Shown one piece after another: positions 25,933 through 35,644 of a stretch of 64,000 bases of DNA. Positions within the stretch are counted from its first letter, which is position 1; each line of letters begins with the position of its first letter. Both the position numbers and the translations under genes were made by a program. The DNA comes from Allobranchiibius huperziae (GTDB lineage: Bacteria > Actinomycetota > Actinomycetes > Actinomycetales > Dermatophilaceae), in NCBI RefSeq assembly GCF_013410455.1, contig NZ_JACCFW010000001.1, positions 884,929 to 948,928 of the forward strand. The letters run 5' to 3'. The notes below the pieces were generated by a model. That model searched no databases. It was not told where the DNA came from and saw only the letters and a list, made by a program, of their open reading frames with translations.

Positions 25933-26502
25933 ATGGCGGGCATGACCGACACCCCGGCACGATGGACGGCGGCGAGCGTCTATCCCGACATGTGGACCGA
26001 CCCGGACCAGGACCCGCGCAACAGCGACGGCGTGAGCCCTGACGGTGAGCTCGCGACACTGCAGGACTACCTGCGGGATTATCGCTGGACCCTGCGGATG
26101 AAATGCGAAGGCCTGAATCCTGAGCAACTGGCGCGGCGTTCGGTGCCGCCGTCCACCATGTCGCTGCTCGGGCTGCTGCGTCATCTGGCCGAGGTCGAGC
26201 GCGACTGGCGCAACTGGATCAGCGTCGGCGAACGACTCCCCGGCCTTTACGGCGGAGACGACGGTGACTTCGACGGAGCCGTCGGCGAGCAGCCGGTCGT
26301 CGACGCCGCGTACGCCGACCTGGCCCGCGAGCAGGCCGCGACCGACGGGGCGCTCGCCGAGCACCCCGACCTGGGTGAGCGGCTGGGCGCGGACGGCATC
26401 GCGGTGCGCGAACTGCTCGTGCACCGCATCGAGGAGTACGCCCGGCACTGCGGGCACGCCGATCTGCTCAGGGAGTGCATCGACGGCCGGGTGGGCCAGT
26501 GA
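25933..26502 (+). CDS. DinB-like (DUF664) protein
   Basis: A 189-residue four-helix-bundle protein of the DinB/YfiT superfamily, probably metal-binding. Ligand-like histidines are in LLRHLAEVERDW (about 85) and in the C-terminal signature HRIEEYARHCGHADLLRE (about 163-180), characteristic of DUF664 proteins, some of which are mycothiol-dependent transferases or isomerases. The ATG at 25942 is an alternative start. It is convergent with gabT. Confidence 0.85.
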   Translation: MAGMTDTPARWTAASVYPDMWTDPDQDPRNSDGVSPDGELATLQDYLRDYRWTLRMKCEGLNPEQLARRSVPPSTMSLLGLLRHLAEVERDWRNWISVGERLPGLYGGDDGDFDGAVGEQPVVDAAYADLAREQAATDGALAEHPDLGERLGADGIAVRELLVHRIEEYARHCGHADLLRECIDGRVGQ

Positions 26503-26511
26503 GGACCCCCG

Positions 26512-27849
26512 TCAGGAGGCGAAGGCCTCCGTCAGCACGTCCAGGCCCTCGCCCAGCAACTCGTCGGAGATCACCAGCGGCGGCAGCAGCCGGATCACGT
26601 TGCCGTAAGTGCCGCAGGTGAGGATGACGACGCCCTGCTCGTGGCACTTCTTCGCCACGGCCGCGGTGCGCGCGGCGTCCGGCTCCTTCGTGCCCGGCTT
26701 GACGATCTCGATGGCCAGCATCGCGCCCCGGCCACGGATGTCGCCGATCTCCGGCGTCGTCTCGGCGAGGGTGCGCAGCCGAGCCTTCACCAGGTCCTCG
26801 ATGTGCGTGGCGCGCTCGAGCAGACCGTCGGCGGCCATGGTCTCGATGGCGCCGAGTGCCGCGGCGCACGCGACCGGGTTGCCGCCGTACGTGCCGCCGA
26901 GGCCGCCCGCGTGCACGGCGTCCATCAGCTCGGCCCGACCGGTGACCGCGGCGAGCGGCAGCCCGCCGGCGATGCCCTTGGCGGTGGTGACCAGGTCCGG
27001 TACGACGCCCTCGTGATCGCTGGCGAACCAGGAGCCGGTGCGCGCGAAGCCGCTCTGCACCTCATCGGCGATGAAGACGATGCCGTTGGCCGTGCACCAG
27101 TTCGCCATCGCGGACAGGAAGCCGGGCGCGGGGACGATGAAACCGCCCTCGCCCTGGATCGGTTCGATGATGACGGCGGCGATCTGGTCGGCACCGATGG
27201 TCTTCTCCGCGGCGGCGATCGCGCGCTGCGCGGCCTGCTCGCCCGTCATGCCGTCGGGGTCGCGGAACGGGTAGGACGTCGGCACCCGGTAGATGTCGGA
27301 GGCGAAGGGGCCGAAGCCCAGCTTGTACGGCATCGCCTTCGCGGTCAGGGCCATCGTCAGGTTGGTACGCCCGTGGTAGGCGTGGTCGACCGCGACCACC
27401 GCGGTGCGGCCGGTGGCGTAGCGCGCGACCTTGATCGCGTTCTCGACGGCCTCGGCGCCTGAGTTGAAGAGCGCCGACTTCTTGGCGTGGTCGCCGGGAG
27501 TCAGCTCTGCCAGCTTCTCGGCGACGGCGACGTACTCCTCGTACGGGCTGATCATGAAGCAGGTGTGCGTGAAGTCGGCGACCTGCTCCTGGACGCCGGC
27601 GACGACGCGGGCGTCGGAGTTGCCGACGCTCGTCACCGCGATGCCCGACCCGAGGTCGATGAGGGTGTTGCCGTCGACGTCCTCGATGACCCCGCCGCCC
27701 GCACGGGCGACGTAGACGGGCATCGTCGAGGCGACACCGGACGCGACGACCGCCGCCCGACGCTCGGACAGGGCTCGTGACTTGGGTCCGGGCAGCTCGG
27801 TGCGCAGCTCGCGCCGCTGGGCCAGCTCGGTGTGCTCGACGACGGACAT
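26512..27849 (-). CDS. gabT: 4-aminobutyrate aminotransferase
   Basis: A 445-residue class III PLP aminotransferase that transfers the amino group of GABA to 2-oxoglutarate, giving succinate semialdehyde. The cofactor lysine lies in TTAKGIAGG (about 282); the cofactor-binding FIADEVQSGFARTG, the N-terminal SGIAVTSVGN and FNSGAEAVENAIK are typical of GabT. AAGGAG with 7-nt spacing selects the ATG at 27849. No succinate-semialdehyde dehydrogenase is adjacent. A 12-bp palindrome lies 69 nt upstream. Confidence 0.9.
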   Translation of the reverse strand: MSVVEHTELAQRRELRTELPGPKSRALSERRAAVVASGVASTMPVYVARAGGGVIEDVDGNTLIDLGSGIAVTSVGNSDARVVAGVQEQVADFTHTCFMISPYEEYVAVAEKLAELTPGDHAKKSALFNSGAEAVENAIKVARYATGRTAVVAVDHAYHGRTNLTMALTAKAMPYKLGFGPFASDIYRVPTSYPFRDPDGMTGEQAAQRAIAAAEKTIGADQIAAVIIEPIQGEGGFIVPAPGFLSAMANWCTANGIVFIADEVQSGFARTGSWFASDHEGVVPDLVTTAKGIAGGLPLAAVTGRAELMDAVHAGGLGGTYGGNPVACAAALGAIETMAADGLLERATHIEDLVKARLRTLAETTPEIGDIRGRGAMLAIEIVKPGTKEPDAARTAAVAKKCHEQGVVILTCGTYGNVIRLLPPLVISDELLGEGLDVLTEAFAS

Positions 27850-27918
27850 GGGTACTCCTTCAGGACGGCTCCGGAACGACGACGACATCGTCCCGGTAGA
27901 AGTGTGCCACCGCGATCA

Positions 27919-27930
27919 TTCGATATCGAA
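27919..27930. promoter_or_regulatory. 12-bp palindrome upstream of gabT
   Basis: TTCGATATCGAA is perfectly palindromic and lies in the 88-bp gap between the histidinol phosphatase gene and gabT. It is a candidate repressor or activator site for gabT. Confidence 0.4.
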
Positions 27931-27937
27931 ACGCAGA

Positions 27938-28732
27938 TCAGCTGAGGCGCGCGAGCACCTCGTCGTGCAGCAATCCGTTGGTGGCCACGGCGTTCCCGCT
28001 CCAACAACCGTCGCGCCCGTCGAGGCCGGTGAAGCGCCCGCCGGCCTCGGTGACGATGGGCACCAGCGCGGCCATGTCGTAGTCCTCCAGGTCCGGCTCG
28101 GCGGCGATGTCGACCGCGCCCTCGGCCACCAGCATGTAGGACCAGAAGTCGCCGTACGCGCGGGTGCGCCAGCACTCGTCCATCAGCGTGACGACGGCGT
28201 CCAAACGGTCCCGCTCCCGCCAGCCGCTGAGGCTGGAGTAGGAGAAGGACGCATCGGAAAGCTTCGAGACACCCGACACCGCAATGGGTTTCGCGCTGGA
28301 CAGCGAACGCCCGGTCCAGGCTCCGGTGCCGCGCCCGGCCCACCAGCGCCGCCCGAGCGCGGGCGCGGAGACGAGTCCGACGACCGGTTCGCCGGCATCG
28401 ATGAGCCCGATGAGGGTCGCCCAGACGGGCACGCCGCGTACGAAGTTCTTGGTGCCGTCGATGGGGTCGATGACCCACTGGCGCTCGCCGGTGCCGGTGA
28501 CGCCGAACTCCTCGCCCTTCACGCTGTCGCGGGGGCGGGCGCGGGAGAGCTGGGCACGGATGGTGCGCTCGGCGGAGAGGTCGGCCTCGGTGACCGGCGT
28601 GAGATCGGGCTTGGTCGAGACCGACAGATCGTCGGCGCGGAAGCGTCCTGTCGTGGTGGGCTCGACCGCGTCGGCGAGGACGTGCGCGATCCGTACGTCG
28701 TCGTCGTAGACGCGGTCGCCGGGTGGGATCAT
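27938..28732 (-). CDS. hisN: Histidinol-phosphatase, inositol-monophosphatase family
   Basis: A 264-residue Mg2+-dependent phosphatase. Metal site motifs are KGEEFGVTG (about 75), [15 protein letters not shown] (about 89-103) and the C-terminal [16 protein letters not shown]. In actinobacteria this subgroup, encoded after aroA and rsgA, includes the histidinol-phosphate phosphatase HisN. The ATG overlaps the stop of the FUSC gene (ATGA). Inositol monophosphatase activity cannot be excluded from sequence. Confidence 0.85.
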   Translation of the reverse strand: MIPPGDRVYDDDVRIAHVLADAVEPTTTGRFRADDLSVSTKPDLTPVTEADLSAERTIRAQLSRARPRDSVKGEEFGVTGTGERQWVIDPIDGTKNFVRGVPVWATLIGLIDAGEPVVGLVSAPALGRRWWAGRGTGAWTGRSLSSAKPIAVSGVSKLSDASFSYSSLSGWRERDRLDAVVTLMDECWRTRAYGDFWSYMLVAEGAVDIAAEPDLEDYDMAALVPIVTEAGGRFTGLDGRDGCWSGNAVATNGLLHDEVLARLS

Positions 28733-30498
28733 CCCGAGACCGTATCCGCGGAGGCCGCTCGATCGCGCGCCATCCCGATGCGCAGTACGTCGTGCAGATC
28801 CTTCGCGAGCTCGTGCGCGTCGACGAGGGTGCGGCTGACCGGAGGCAGTTTGGACAGGATGCGCTGCAGCCGGGCGGCCATCGCGTCCGCGTGTAGAGTC
28901 GCCGGCGGATCGACCGTCCAGCAGGCCGCAAGGACGGTGTACGACAGCTTGTTGAGGGCCGCTTCCAGTTCGCCCCAGCTGCCGAGCGTGAGGGGCAGGT
29001 CCACCTGGGCGATCTGCAGCACCTGCGCGCACTGCAACTGTTCGAAGGACAGGTCACGGCGCGCCTCGAAGCCCGCCGGCGTCGACTGCTCGCCGTCCGC
29101 CAGCATCACCAGCACCCGTTCGAGCGCCCGCAGCGCACGGCGGTACTGGCGTCGGACGAGGATGACCGGAGTGCCCCGGCTGCTCACCCAGATGACGATC
29201 AACGACGAGGCCGCGCCCACGGCCGTGTCGAGGATGCGCAGCCCGGCGATGTGCCCGACCGGCTGGTAGGGGTTGTTCGCGGTGGAGATGAGCAGCGCCA
29301 TCGGCGTGATGAAGATGCCGCCGAGCGCGTAGTTGCGCACCACGACCATCTGCATCAGGAAGACCAGCAGCAGCGCGACGCCGAGTAGCAGCAGGCCGCG
29401 CACGTGCAGCGCGTGCAGCGCGAAGAAGACCAGCACCCCGGCGAGGGTCCCGGCGAGCCGGTGCAGCGCGCGGTGGGTCAGCGACAGGCGGTCGGCCCCC
29501 ACGGTGATGATCAGCGCGGTGGTGAGCACGGCCCAGTACGGATGCCCGAGGTGCAGCCCGTACGACACGGCACAGGTGAGCAGCACCGCGGCCGCGAGCC
29601 GGCGGGCGGCGAGCCAGGGCAGCGACCGCTGGGACAGGCCCCAGCGCAGCAGGTAGGCGAACGACGGCGACCCCAGGTACCGCTGGCCCTCCATCTCGTC
29701 CGCAGCGACCGGCGCGGCGTGCAGACCGGCCAGGGAGATGCGGCGGACCAGGTCGGCGTGCAACTGCCGTAGCCGCAGGTTGTCCTGGGACCAGCGGCGG
29801 CTGCGCGGCTTCGACCCGACGGCCGCCTCCAGCACGGTGCTGGCGCGGAAGACGGCGGCGTACGCCCGGTCGCGCAGCAGGCCACGCTCGGCGGGATCAC
29901 CCTGGTCGGGGACCGTCTCGGTGTAGGCGTGCACGGCCTCCTGGGCGTCGTCGACGGCGTCGTGGACAGTCGTGTCCCGCCTGGCGATCTGGATCAGCAG
30001 CGATACGGCGCAGGCGCTCCCGGTGCCCAGGGCGTTGATCTCGATCACCGTGTGGACAGGGACGTGCACGGTCGGCAGGTAGGACGCGATGGCCGCGCCC
30101 ATGATCAGGAACATCGGTCCGGGCTGCTCGTTGACCAGTGCGTTGTAGGCCAGCACGACGACCAGCGAGATCAGGACCAGCACGATCGTGAGCAGCCACG
30201 GGCGCGACCCTGTGAGCGCCCCGAGGGTCACCGAGGCGAGGTAGCCGACGTACATCGTCGACAGGATCACCAGCCGCTCCCGCCACGGCCGGGTGCGCGC
30301 GATGGTCGCGAGGAACGCGCCGGTCAGGCCGATGATCGCCAGGGAGGGCGACAGGACCAGGCTGATGGCGGTGAGTGCGACGGCGGTGAGGAACGTCGCC
30401 TCGAGGGCGAACTTCCAGCGACCGGGCTCGACCGGTTTGATCTCGGTGAAGGTGAGCACCTGCCGGCTGACGGTCTCCGGCACACCCCAGGTCGCCAC
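28729..30498 (-). CDS. FUSC-family membrane protein
   Basis: A 589-residue protein with two blocks of TM helices (about 35-165 and 320-445), each followed by a soluble helical region. This is the fusaric acid resistance-type (FUSC/ArAE) architecture: a duplicated membrane domain thought to export aromatic acids. A GTG start sits 2 nt after the rsgA stop, so it belongs to the aroA-rsgA-hisN operon, where it is an extra member compared with the usual trio. The substrate is unknown; a link to shikimate or aromatic intermediates is tempting but is inference. Confidence 0.8.
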   Translation of the reverse strand: MATWGVPETVSRQVLTFTEIKPVEPGRWKFALEATFLTAVALTAISLVLSPSLAIIGLTGAFLATIARTRPWRERLVILSTMYVGYLASVTLGALTGSRPWLLTIVLVLISLVVVLAYNALVNEQPGPMFLIMGAAIASYLPTVHVPVHTVIEINALGTGSACAVSLLIQIARRDTTVHDAVDDAQEAVHAYTETVPDQGDPAERGLLRDRAYAAVFRASTVLEAAVGSKPRSRRWSQDNLRLRQLHADLVRRISLAGLHAAPVAADEMEGQRYLGSPSFAYLLRWGLSQRSLPWLAARRLAAAVLLTCAVSYGLHLGHPYWAVLTTALIITVGADRLSLTHRALHRLAGTLAGVLVFFALHALHVRGLLLLGVALLLVFLMQMVVVRNYALGGIFITPMALLISTANNPYQPVGHIAGLRILDTAVGAASSLIVIWVSSRGTPVILVRRQYRRALRALERVLVMLADGEQSTPAGFEARRDLSFEQLQCAQVLQIAQVDLPLTLGSWGELEAALNKLSYTVLAACWTVDPPATLHADAMAARLQRILSKLPPVSRTLVDAHELAKDLHDVLRIGMARDRAASADTVSG

Positions 30499-30500
30499 GG

Positions 30501-31595
30501 TCAGTCCCCGGCGAAGTCGGACACGAGGGGTGGTTCACCGGGTTCGTCCGGCTGGTCGTGGACAGCGCTGTGCTCGTCGGAGGTGCCGGCACGCGACCGC
30601 AGCAGCCTGCGCAGCGACTCCAGCCGCGACGGTCCCGCCGGGCCGGCGTTGCCGTTCGCGACCCACGCGTCCAGCCCGCACTCCGGCTCGTCGTGGGTGC
30701 AACCGCGCGGGCACTCGTCCGTGCCCGCGGCCAGGTCGGGGAAGTGGTCGATGATCCGGTCCAGGTCGACGTGCGCCAGGCCGAAGGACCGCACGCCCGG
30801 GGTGTCGATGACCCAGCCGCCGTCGGCGAGGGGGAGTGCCACTGCCGAGGTGGAGGTGTGCCGTCCCCGGCCGGTCACGGCGTTGACGATGCCGATCGCC
30901 CGGCCGGCGTGCGGCACGAGCGCGTTGACGAGGGTGGACTTGCCGACACCGGAGTGTCCGACGAGCACGGTCATCCGGTCCTGCAGGCGGGCGCGCAGGT
31001 CGGCCAGCCCGTCGGTTCCGTCGCCCTCCTCGGCGCCGCTCACAGACGTCGTCACGACGTACGGCACATCGAGCGAGACGTAGTCCTGCAGGAACTGGGC
31101 CGGGTCGCGCAGGTCGGACTTGGTGAGGACCAGCAGCGGGTCCATCCCCGCGTCGTACGCCGCGACGAGGCATCGGTCGACCATCCGCGGCCGCGGCTCC
31201 GGATCGGCCAGCGCGGTCACGATCGCGAGCTGGTCGGCGTTGGCCACGATGACCCGCTCGATCTTGTCCGAGTCGTCCTCCGCGGTACGGCGCAGCAGGC
31301 TCGTCCGCGGCTCGATGCGCACGATCCGCGCCAGGCTGCCCGGATCGCCGGTGGTGTCGCCCACCAGGCCCACCCGGTCGCCCACGACCACGCTCTTGCG
31401 GCCGAGCTCGCGGGCGCGCATCGCGATCACCGGCCGGTCCTGCACCAGGCAGGTCCATCGTCCGCGGTCGACCCCGATGACCAGGCCGATCACAGCGTCG
31501 GCATGCGCCGGACGCTCCTTGGTGCGCGGCCGCGAGCCGCGACGCCCCGGGCGCACCCGGACGTCGCTCTCGTCGTACTCGCGCTGTCTGCTCAC
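30501..31595 (-). CDS. rsgA: Ribosome biogenesis GTPase RsgA
   Basis: A 364-residue circularly permuted GTPase that matures the 30S subunit. The permuted order is visible: G4 (LTKSDL, about 172), then G1 (GHSGVGKST, about 226), then G3 (DTPGVRSFG). An N-terminal OB fold (GDRVGLVGD) and a C-terminal zinc site ([12 protein letters not shown]) are present. The GTG start overlaps the aroA stop as GTGA. A short acidic tail ends the protein. Confidence 0.94.
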   Translation of the reverse strand: MSRQREYDESDVRVRPGRRGSRPRTKERPAHADAVIGLVIGVDRGRWTCLVQDRPVIAMRARELGRKSVVVGDRVGLVGDTTGDPGSLARIVRIEPRTSLLRRTAEDDSDKIERVIVANADQLAIVTALADPEPRPRMVDRCLVAAYDAGMDPLLVLTKSDLRDPAQFLQDYVSLDVPYVVTTSVSGAEEGDGTDGLADLRARLQDRMTVLVGHSGVGKSTLVNALVPHAGRAIGIVNAVTGRGRHTSTSAVALPLADGGWVIDTPGVRSFGLAHVDLDRIIDHFPDLAAGTDECPRGCTHDEPECGLDAWVANGNAGPAGPSRLESLRRLLRSRAGTSDEHSAVHDQPDEPGEPPLVSDFAGD

Positions 31596-32893
31596 CGGGT
31601 GCCGACCCGGTCCGCGCCACGCAGCATCGAGTCCCACAACGTCGTGAAGGTGGGCAGGGTCTTGGCCACGGTGCCGATGTCCTGGACCACCAGTCCCGGC
31701 ACCCGGAGGCCGAGGACGGCGCCGGCCATCGCCATCCGGTGGTCGGCGTAGGTGTGGAAGACGTCGGGCGACAACGCTCGCGGGCGCACGATCAGGCCGT
31801 CGTCGGTCTCGGTGACCTCGCTGCCGAGGCGACTCAGCTCGGTGGCCAGTGCCGCGAGACGGTCGGTCTCGTGGCCGCGCAGGTGGGCGATGCCGTGCAG
31901 GTGCGACGGTGCGTCCGCCATCGCGGCCAGCGCGGCGATGACCGGGGTGAGTTCGCCGACGTCGTGAAGGTCGACGTCGAGGGAGCCGATCTGGCCGTCG
32001 CCGCGCACCGACAGGCCGTCGCGGTCCAGGCGTACCTCGGCGCCCATCATGTCCAGGATGTCGCGGATCTGGTCGCCGGCCTGGGTCGTCGTGTGCGGCC
32101 AGGCAGGCACCCGCACCTCGCCGCCGGCGACCAACGCCGCGGCGAGGAACGGCGCCGCGTTGGACAGGTCGGGCTCCACGTCGACGTCGAGCGCGAAGAT
32201 CTCCGACGGCTCGACCCGCCACTGGTTCGCGTCGCTGTCGTCGACGATGACGCCGGCGTCGCGCAGCACCTCCACCGTCATCTCGATGTGCGGCAGCGAC
32301 GGCACCGGCTTCCCGTCGTGCACGACGGTCACCCCGTCGTCGTACCGGGCACCGGCCAGCAGCAACGCCGAGACGAACTGGGAGGAACCGGAAGCGTCCA
32401 GATGCACGGTGCCGCCGGCCACCCGTCCTGACCCCTCGATCGAGAACGGCAGCCCGTCGCCCTCGACGGGCACGCCGAGCGCTCGCAGCGCGTCCAGCAC
32501 TGGACCCATCGGCCGGCGGCGCGCACCCTCGTCACCGTCGAAGTGCACCCGGCCGCGCGCCAGGGCGGCCACGGGTGGCAGGAACCGCATGACGGTGCCC
32601 GCCAGGCCGCAGTCGATCTGCGCGGGGCCCTGCAGCGGCGCGGGATCGATCCGCAGCGTCTCGGCGTCCTCATGAGCGATACGGGTGCCGAGCGCACGCA
32701 GCGCGTCGGCCATCAGGAGCGTGTCGCGCGACTCCAGCGGCAGCCGCAACCGCGAGGTGTCGGCAGCGAGCGCGGCGAGCACCAGGTACCTGTTGGTGAG
32801 GGACTTGCTGCCGGGCACCGTGATGTCGGCATCGATCGGGCCGGCCGCGTGCGGCGCCTGCCAGTCGTGCGGATCCAGGGGAGGGTTGCTCAT
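31592..32893 (-). CDS. aroA: 3-phosphoshikimate 1-carboxyvinyltransferase (EPSP synthase)
   Basis: A 433-residue enzyme of the shikimate pathway that condenses shikimate 3-phosphate with phosphoenolpyruvate. Active-site signatures: PGSKSLTNR (about 27-35), the LAGTVMRFL region (about 97), [14 protein letters not shown] (about 166) and [17 protein letters not shown]. It heads the aroA-rsgA-FUSC-hisN operon. TACCGT lies 8 nt before the ATG, consistent with a leaderless mRNA, and is divergent from the SRAP promoter. Confidence 0.95.
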   Translation of the reverse strand: MSNPPLDPHDWQAPHAAGPIDADITVPGSKSLTNRYLVLAALAADTSRLRLPLESRDTLLMADALRALGTRIAHEDAETLRIDPAPLQGPAQIDCGLAGTVMRFLPPVAALARGRVHFDGDEGARRRPMGPVLDALRALGVPVEGDGLPFSIEGSGRVAGGTVHLDASGSSQFVSALLLAGARYDDGVTVVHDGKPVPSLPHIEMTVEVLRDAGVIVDDSDANQWRVEPSEIFALDVDVEPDLSNAAPFLAAALVAGGEVRVPAWPHTTTQAGDQIRDILDMMGAEVRLDRDGLSVRGDGQIGSLDVDLHDVGELTPVIAALAAMADAPSHLHGIAHLRGHETDRLAALATELSRLGSEVTETDDGLIVRPRALSPDVFHTYADHRMAMAGAVLGLRVPGLVVQDIGTVAKTLPTFTTLWDSMLRGADRVGTR

Positions 32894-32901
32894 CGGGACC
32901 T

Positions 32902-32926
32902 ACGGTATCGGCGCGCGGCCTACGCT
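32902..32926. promoter_or_regulatory. Divergent leaderless promoter pair, aroA / SRAP gene
   Basis: Minus-strand TACCGT (32907-32902) is 8 nt before the aroA ATG. Plus-strand TACGCT (32921-32926) is 7 nt before the SRAP-protein ATG. Only 40 bp separate the two start codons, so the two promoters must overlap upstream. Confidence 0.55.
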
Positions 32927-32933
32927 CGCCCCC

Positions 32934-33785
32934 ATGTGTGGACGGTACGCCGCGACGTTCAACCCCGACGATCTGGTCGACCAGATGGAGATCGAGCTTG
33001 ACCGGACGGCCGACGCGACGCGCTCGGTCCTGGTCAACCCGCAGGAACCGCCCGCTGGGGCGCCCGACTGGAACATGGCGCCGACCAAGCAGGCACCGGT
33101 CGTGCTCACCCGGCCGGACCGCTCGGAGAAGGGCTCCGGCGAGGAGCAGGCGGTCCGCCAGTTGCGCCTGCTCACGTGGGGGCTGGTGCCGAACTGGGCC
33201 AAGGACATCAAGGTCGGCATCCGGATGATCAACGCCCGCGCCGAGACCCTGCTCGACAAGGGCGCGTTCGCCAAGGCGGCTGTCGCGCGGCGGTGCCTCG
33301 TCCCGGCCGCCGGGTGGTACGAGTGGCAGGTCAGCCCGACCGCGACCACCAAGGGCGGCAAGCCGCGCAAGCAGCCCTTCTTCGTGCACCGCGCGGACGA
33401 GGAACTGCTGGCCTTCGCCGGCGTGTACGAGTTCTGGCGGGACCGCAGCCTGGCCGAGGACGACCCCTCCGCGTGGGTGGCGTCGTTCTCGATCATCACC
33501 ACCGGCGCCGAAGAGGGTCTGGACCGCATTCACGAGCGGCAGCCGTTCGTGCTCGACCGCGACGTGTGGCAGGACTGGTTGGACCCGGCCCAGCGGGACC
33601 CGGACTTCGTGCGCGCGACGCTGGCGGATCACGACCCCGGCCGGTTCGAGGCGTGGCCGGTGGGTGCGGCGGTCAGCTCGGGCCGCAACAACGGCGCCCA
33701 CCTGCTCGACCCTGCGCCCGAGAGCGAGCTGGTCGGCGTCGTGGACCCCAGCACCGGCCAGGTGCTCGGCCCCGTCGAGGACTGA
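32934..33785 (+). CDS. SRAP-domain protein (YedK/HMCES family)
   Basis: A 283-residue protein that forms a covalent crosslink with abasic sites in single-stranded DNA, shielding them from breakage. The catalytic Cys2 follows the initiator Met (MCGRYA), and conserved blocks WNMAPTK, NARAET (about 99) and CLVPAAGWYEW are present. The family's usual HxRMP is HERQP here (about 200). The start is fixed by the need for Cys2. TACGCT is 7 nt upstream. Confidence 0.93.
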   Translation: MCGRYAATFNPDDLVDQMEIELDRTADATRSVLVNPQEPPAGAPDWNMAPTKQAPVVLTRPDRSEKGSGEEQAVRQLRLLTWGLVPNWAKDIKVGIRMINARAETLLDKGAFAKAAVARRCLVPAAGWYEWQVSPTATTKGGKPRKQPFFVHRADEELLAFAGVYEFWRDRSLAEDDPSAWVASFSIITTGAEEGLDRIHERQPFVLDRDVWQDWLDPAQRDPDFVRATLADHDPGRFEAWPVGAAVSSGRNNGAHLLDPAPESELVGVVDPSTGQVLGPVED

Positions 33786-33787
33786 GC

Positions 33788-34426
33788 ATGACGCTGTCGG
33801 TGAGGGAGATCGACACCCCGCAGGGGCCCGCGCGGGTGCATGTCGAACGCCCGGCTCGGGGGGCATCTCTCCGCGGCTCGCTGGTGTTGTCGCACGGCGC
33901 GGGCGGGGGAGTGCAGGCGGGCGACCTGGTGGCGCTGCGGGCGCTGGTGGACGACGGATGGACCTACGTGCGGGTGGAGCAGCCGTGGCGGGTGGCCGGT
34001 CGGCGCGTCGCGACGCCACCGCGAACGCTGGACGCCGCGTGGGTGCCCGTTCTCGCCGCGCTGTGTCGTGGCCGGTGGGCGCTGCCCTGGCCCCTGGTCG
34101 TCGGCGGGCGGTCCGCCGGCGCACGGGTCGCGTGCCGCACGGCCACCGGGGTCGGCGCGGACGCCGTCCTCGCCCTGTCCTTCCCACTTGTGCCGCCGTC
34201 GGGCGGGCCGAGCCGGGACCACGAGGCCCGGCTGGTGCTGGACGCCGGGCTGCCGCTGGCCGTCGTACAGGGTCTGCGCGATCCCTTCGGCACCCCCGAC
34301 GACGTACGCCGCGCGTTGGGCGAGGCGGCCGCGGTGTACGCCGTCCGCGGTGACCACAGTCTCGGCAGGCACCCGGAGGATGTGCTCGTCGCGGCCGACC
34401 AGTGGCTGAGCACGCTGACGCAGTAG
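33788..34426 (+). CDS. Alpha/beta-hydrolase-fold protein (KANL3/Tex30-like)
   Basis: A 212-residue protein. [10 protein letters not shown] (about 33-42) and the nucleophile-elbow-like [12 protein letters not shown] (about 105-116, Ser in GRSAG) match the KANL3/Tex30 hydrolase subfamily. The family His appears in VRGDHSLG near the C-terminus. The substrate is unknown. It starts 2 nt after the SRAP stop. Its TAG stop is the first half of the fgd -10 hexamer. Confidence 0.78.
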   Translation: MTLSVREIDTPQGPARVHVERPARGASLRGSLVLSHGAGGGVQAGDLVALRALVDDGWTYVRVEQPWRVAGRRVATPPRTLDAAWVPVLAALCRGRWALPWPLVVGGRSAGARVACRTATGVGADAVLALSFPLVPPSGGPSRDHEARLVLDAGLPLAVVQGLRDPFGTPDDVRRALGEAAAVYAVRGDHSLGRHPEDVLVAADQWLSTLTQ

Positions 34427-34436
34427 CGTCGAACGC
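34424..34436 (+). promoter_or_regulatory. Leaderless -10 of fgd, built on a stop codon
   Basis: TAGCGT at 34424-34429: the TAG is the stop codon of the hydrolase gene. Seven nt separate the hexamer from the fgd ATG. Confidence 0.55.
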
Positions 34437-35438
34437 ATGGCACTTCGTATCGGGTACAAGGCATCGGCCGAGCAGTTCGGCCCCACCGAGCTGGTGGATC
34501 TGGCGGTGGCGGCGGAGGAAGCGGGCCTGGACAGCGCGTTCGCGTCCGACCACTTCCAGCCCTGGCGTCACGAGGGCGGCCACGCCCCGCACGCGCTGAC
34601 CTGGATGGCGGCCGCGGGGGCGCGCACCGAGCGCATCGTGCTCGGCACCTCCGTGCTCACCCCGAGCTTCCGCTACAACCCGGCCGTGCTGGCCCAGACG
34701 TTCGCCACCATGGGGTGCCTCTACCCGGGTCGGGTGATCCTCGGCGTCGGCAGCGGGGAGGCGCTGAACGAGGTCGCCGTCGGACTGGACGGCTGGCCGG
34801 ACTTCAAGGAGCGCTTCGCCCGGCTGCGGGAGTCGGTGCGGTTGATGCGCCAGCTGTGGACCAAGGACCGGGTCACCTTCGAAGGGGACTACTACCGCAC
34901 CAGCGACGCCACGATCTACGACCGCCCGGACACTCCGATCCCCGTCTACGTCGCGGCGGGCGGGCCCACCATGGCCAAGTACGCCGGCCGGATGGGCGAC
35001 GGCGTGATCGTGACCTCGGGCAAGGGTCGCGAACTCTACGAGGACAAGCTGGTGCCCGCCATCCGGGAGGGGATGTCGCTCGCGCACAAGGAGCCCGGGG
35101 ACACCGAGCAGCTGCTCGAGGTGAAGATCTCCTACGACCGCGACCCGGAGAAGGCGCTGGAGAACACCCGGTTCTGGGCTCCGCTCGCCCTGACGGCCGA
35201 GCAGAAGAACTCGCTGCACGACCCGATCGAGATGGAGCACGCGGCCGACGAGCTGCCGATCGAGCAGATCGCCAGCCGCTGGATCGTCGCGTCGGACCCG
35301 CAGACGGTGCTCGACGGGATCGCGCCGTACGCCGAGCTGGGCTTCACCCACTTCGTCGTGCACGCACCGGGGTCGGACCAGCGCCGGTTCCTGTCCCAGT
35401 TCGCCGAGGACGTGCTGCCGGCGCTGCGTGAACTGTGA
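34437..35438 (+). CDS. fgd: F420-dependent glucose-6-phosphate dehydrogenase
   Basis: A 333-residue luciferase-like TIM-barrel enzyme that oxidises glucose 6-phosphate while reducing coenzyme F420. Long stretches match the mycobacterial Fgd pattern: [13 protein letters not shown] at the start, [16 protein letters not shown] (about 38; includes the active-site His), [25 protein letters not shown], and [19 protein letters not shown]. It implies that the organism makes F420. The next genes are the thiol-stress sigma system; supply of reduced F420 during redox stress is a plausible link but not shown. Confidence 0.9.
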   Translation: MALRIGYKASAEQFGPTELVDLAVAAEEAGLDSAFASDHFQPWRHEGGHAPHALTWMAAAGARTERIVLGTSVLTPSFRYNPAVLAQTFATMGCLYPGRVILGVGSGEALNEVAVGLDGWPDFKERFARLRESVRLMRQLWTKDRVTFEGDYYRTSDATIYDRPDTPIPVYVAAGGPTMAKYAGRMGDGVIVTSGKGRELYEDKLVPAIREGMSLAHKEPGDTEQLLEVKISYDRDPEKALENTRFWAPLALTAEQKNSLHDPIEMEHAADELPIEQIASRWIVASDPQTVLDGIAPYAELGFTHFVVHAPGSDQRRFLSQFAEDVLPALREL

Positions 35439-35445
35439 CCCGCGG

Positions 35446-35471
35446 GGAATGTGACGCGACGTGACCCTGTT
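35446..35471 (+). promoter_or_regulatory. SigR/SigH-type promoter (GGAAT-N18-GTT)
   Basis: GGAAT at 35446-35450, exactly 18 nt, then GTT at 35469-35471. This is an exact match to the published SigR/SigH consensus and is placed upstream of the SigR-like gene, indicating positive autoregulation under thiol-oxidative stress. Confidence 0.75.
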
Positions 35472-35630
35472 GGAACGAGGGTCATAGTCCGTCGTACCCC
35501 TCGTGAGGAGACAGCGTGTTCGCCCTGTCAGAAGCGCCGGCCGGCGAGGTCCAGCGCCCGGGTGCCCGTCCGCGAGGTGTCGCCCTCCCGGCGGCCCTGC
35601 GCCCCGCCGACGCGCCTCCTGCCGTCGGGC

Positions 35631-35644
35631 TAGGCTGGCGGGCG
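35631..35644 (+). promoter_or_regulatory. Second, housekeeping-type leaderless promoter of sigR
   Basis: TAGGCT at 35631-35636 lies 8 nt before the inner ATG at 35645, giving a short leaderless transcript separate from the SigR-type promoter upstream. Confidence 0.5.

Noticed and set aside
25147-26502. A 451-codon frame that would extend the DinB-like gene upstream
   Set aside because: The extension is antisense to the PRC-barrel genes; DinB-like similarity starts near 25933.
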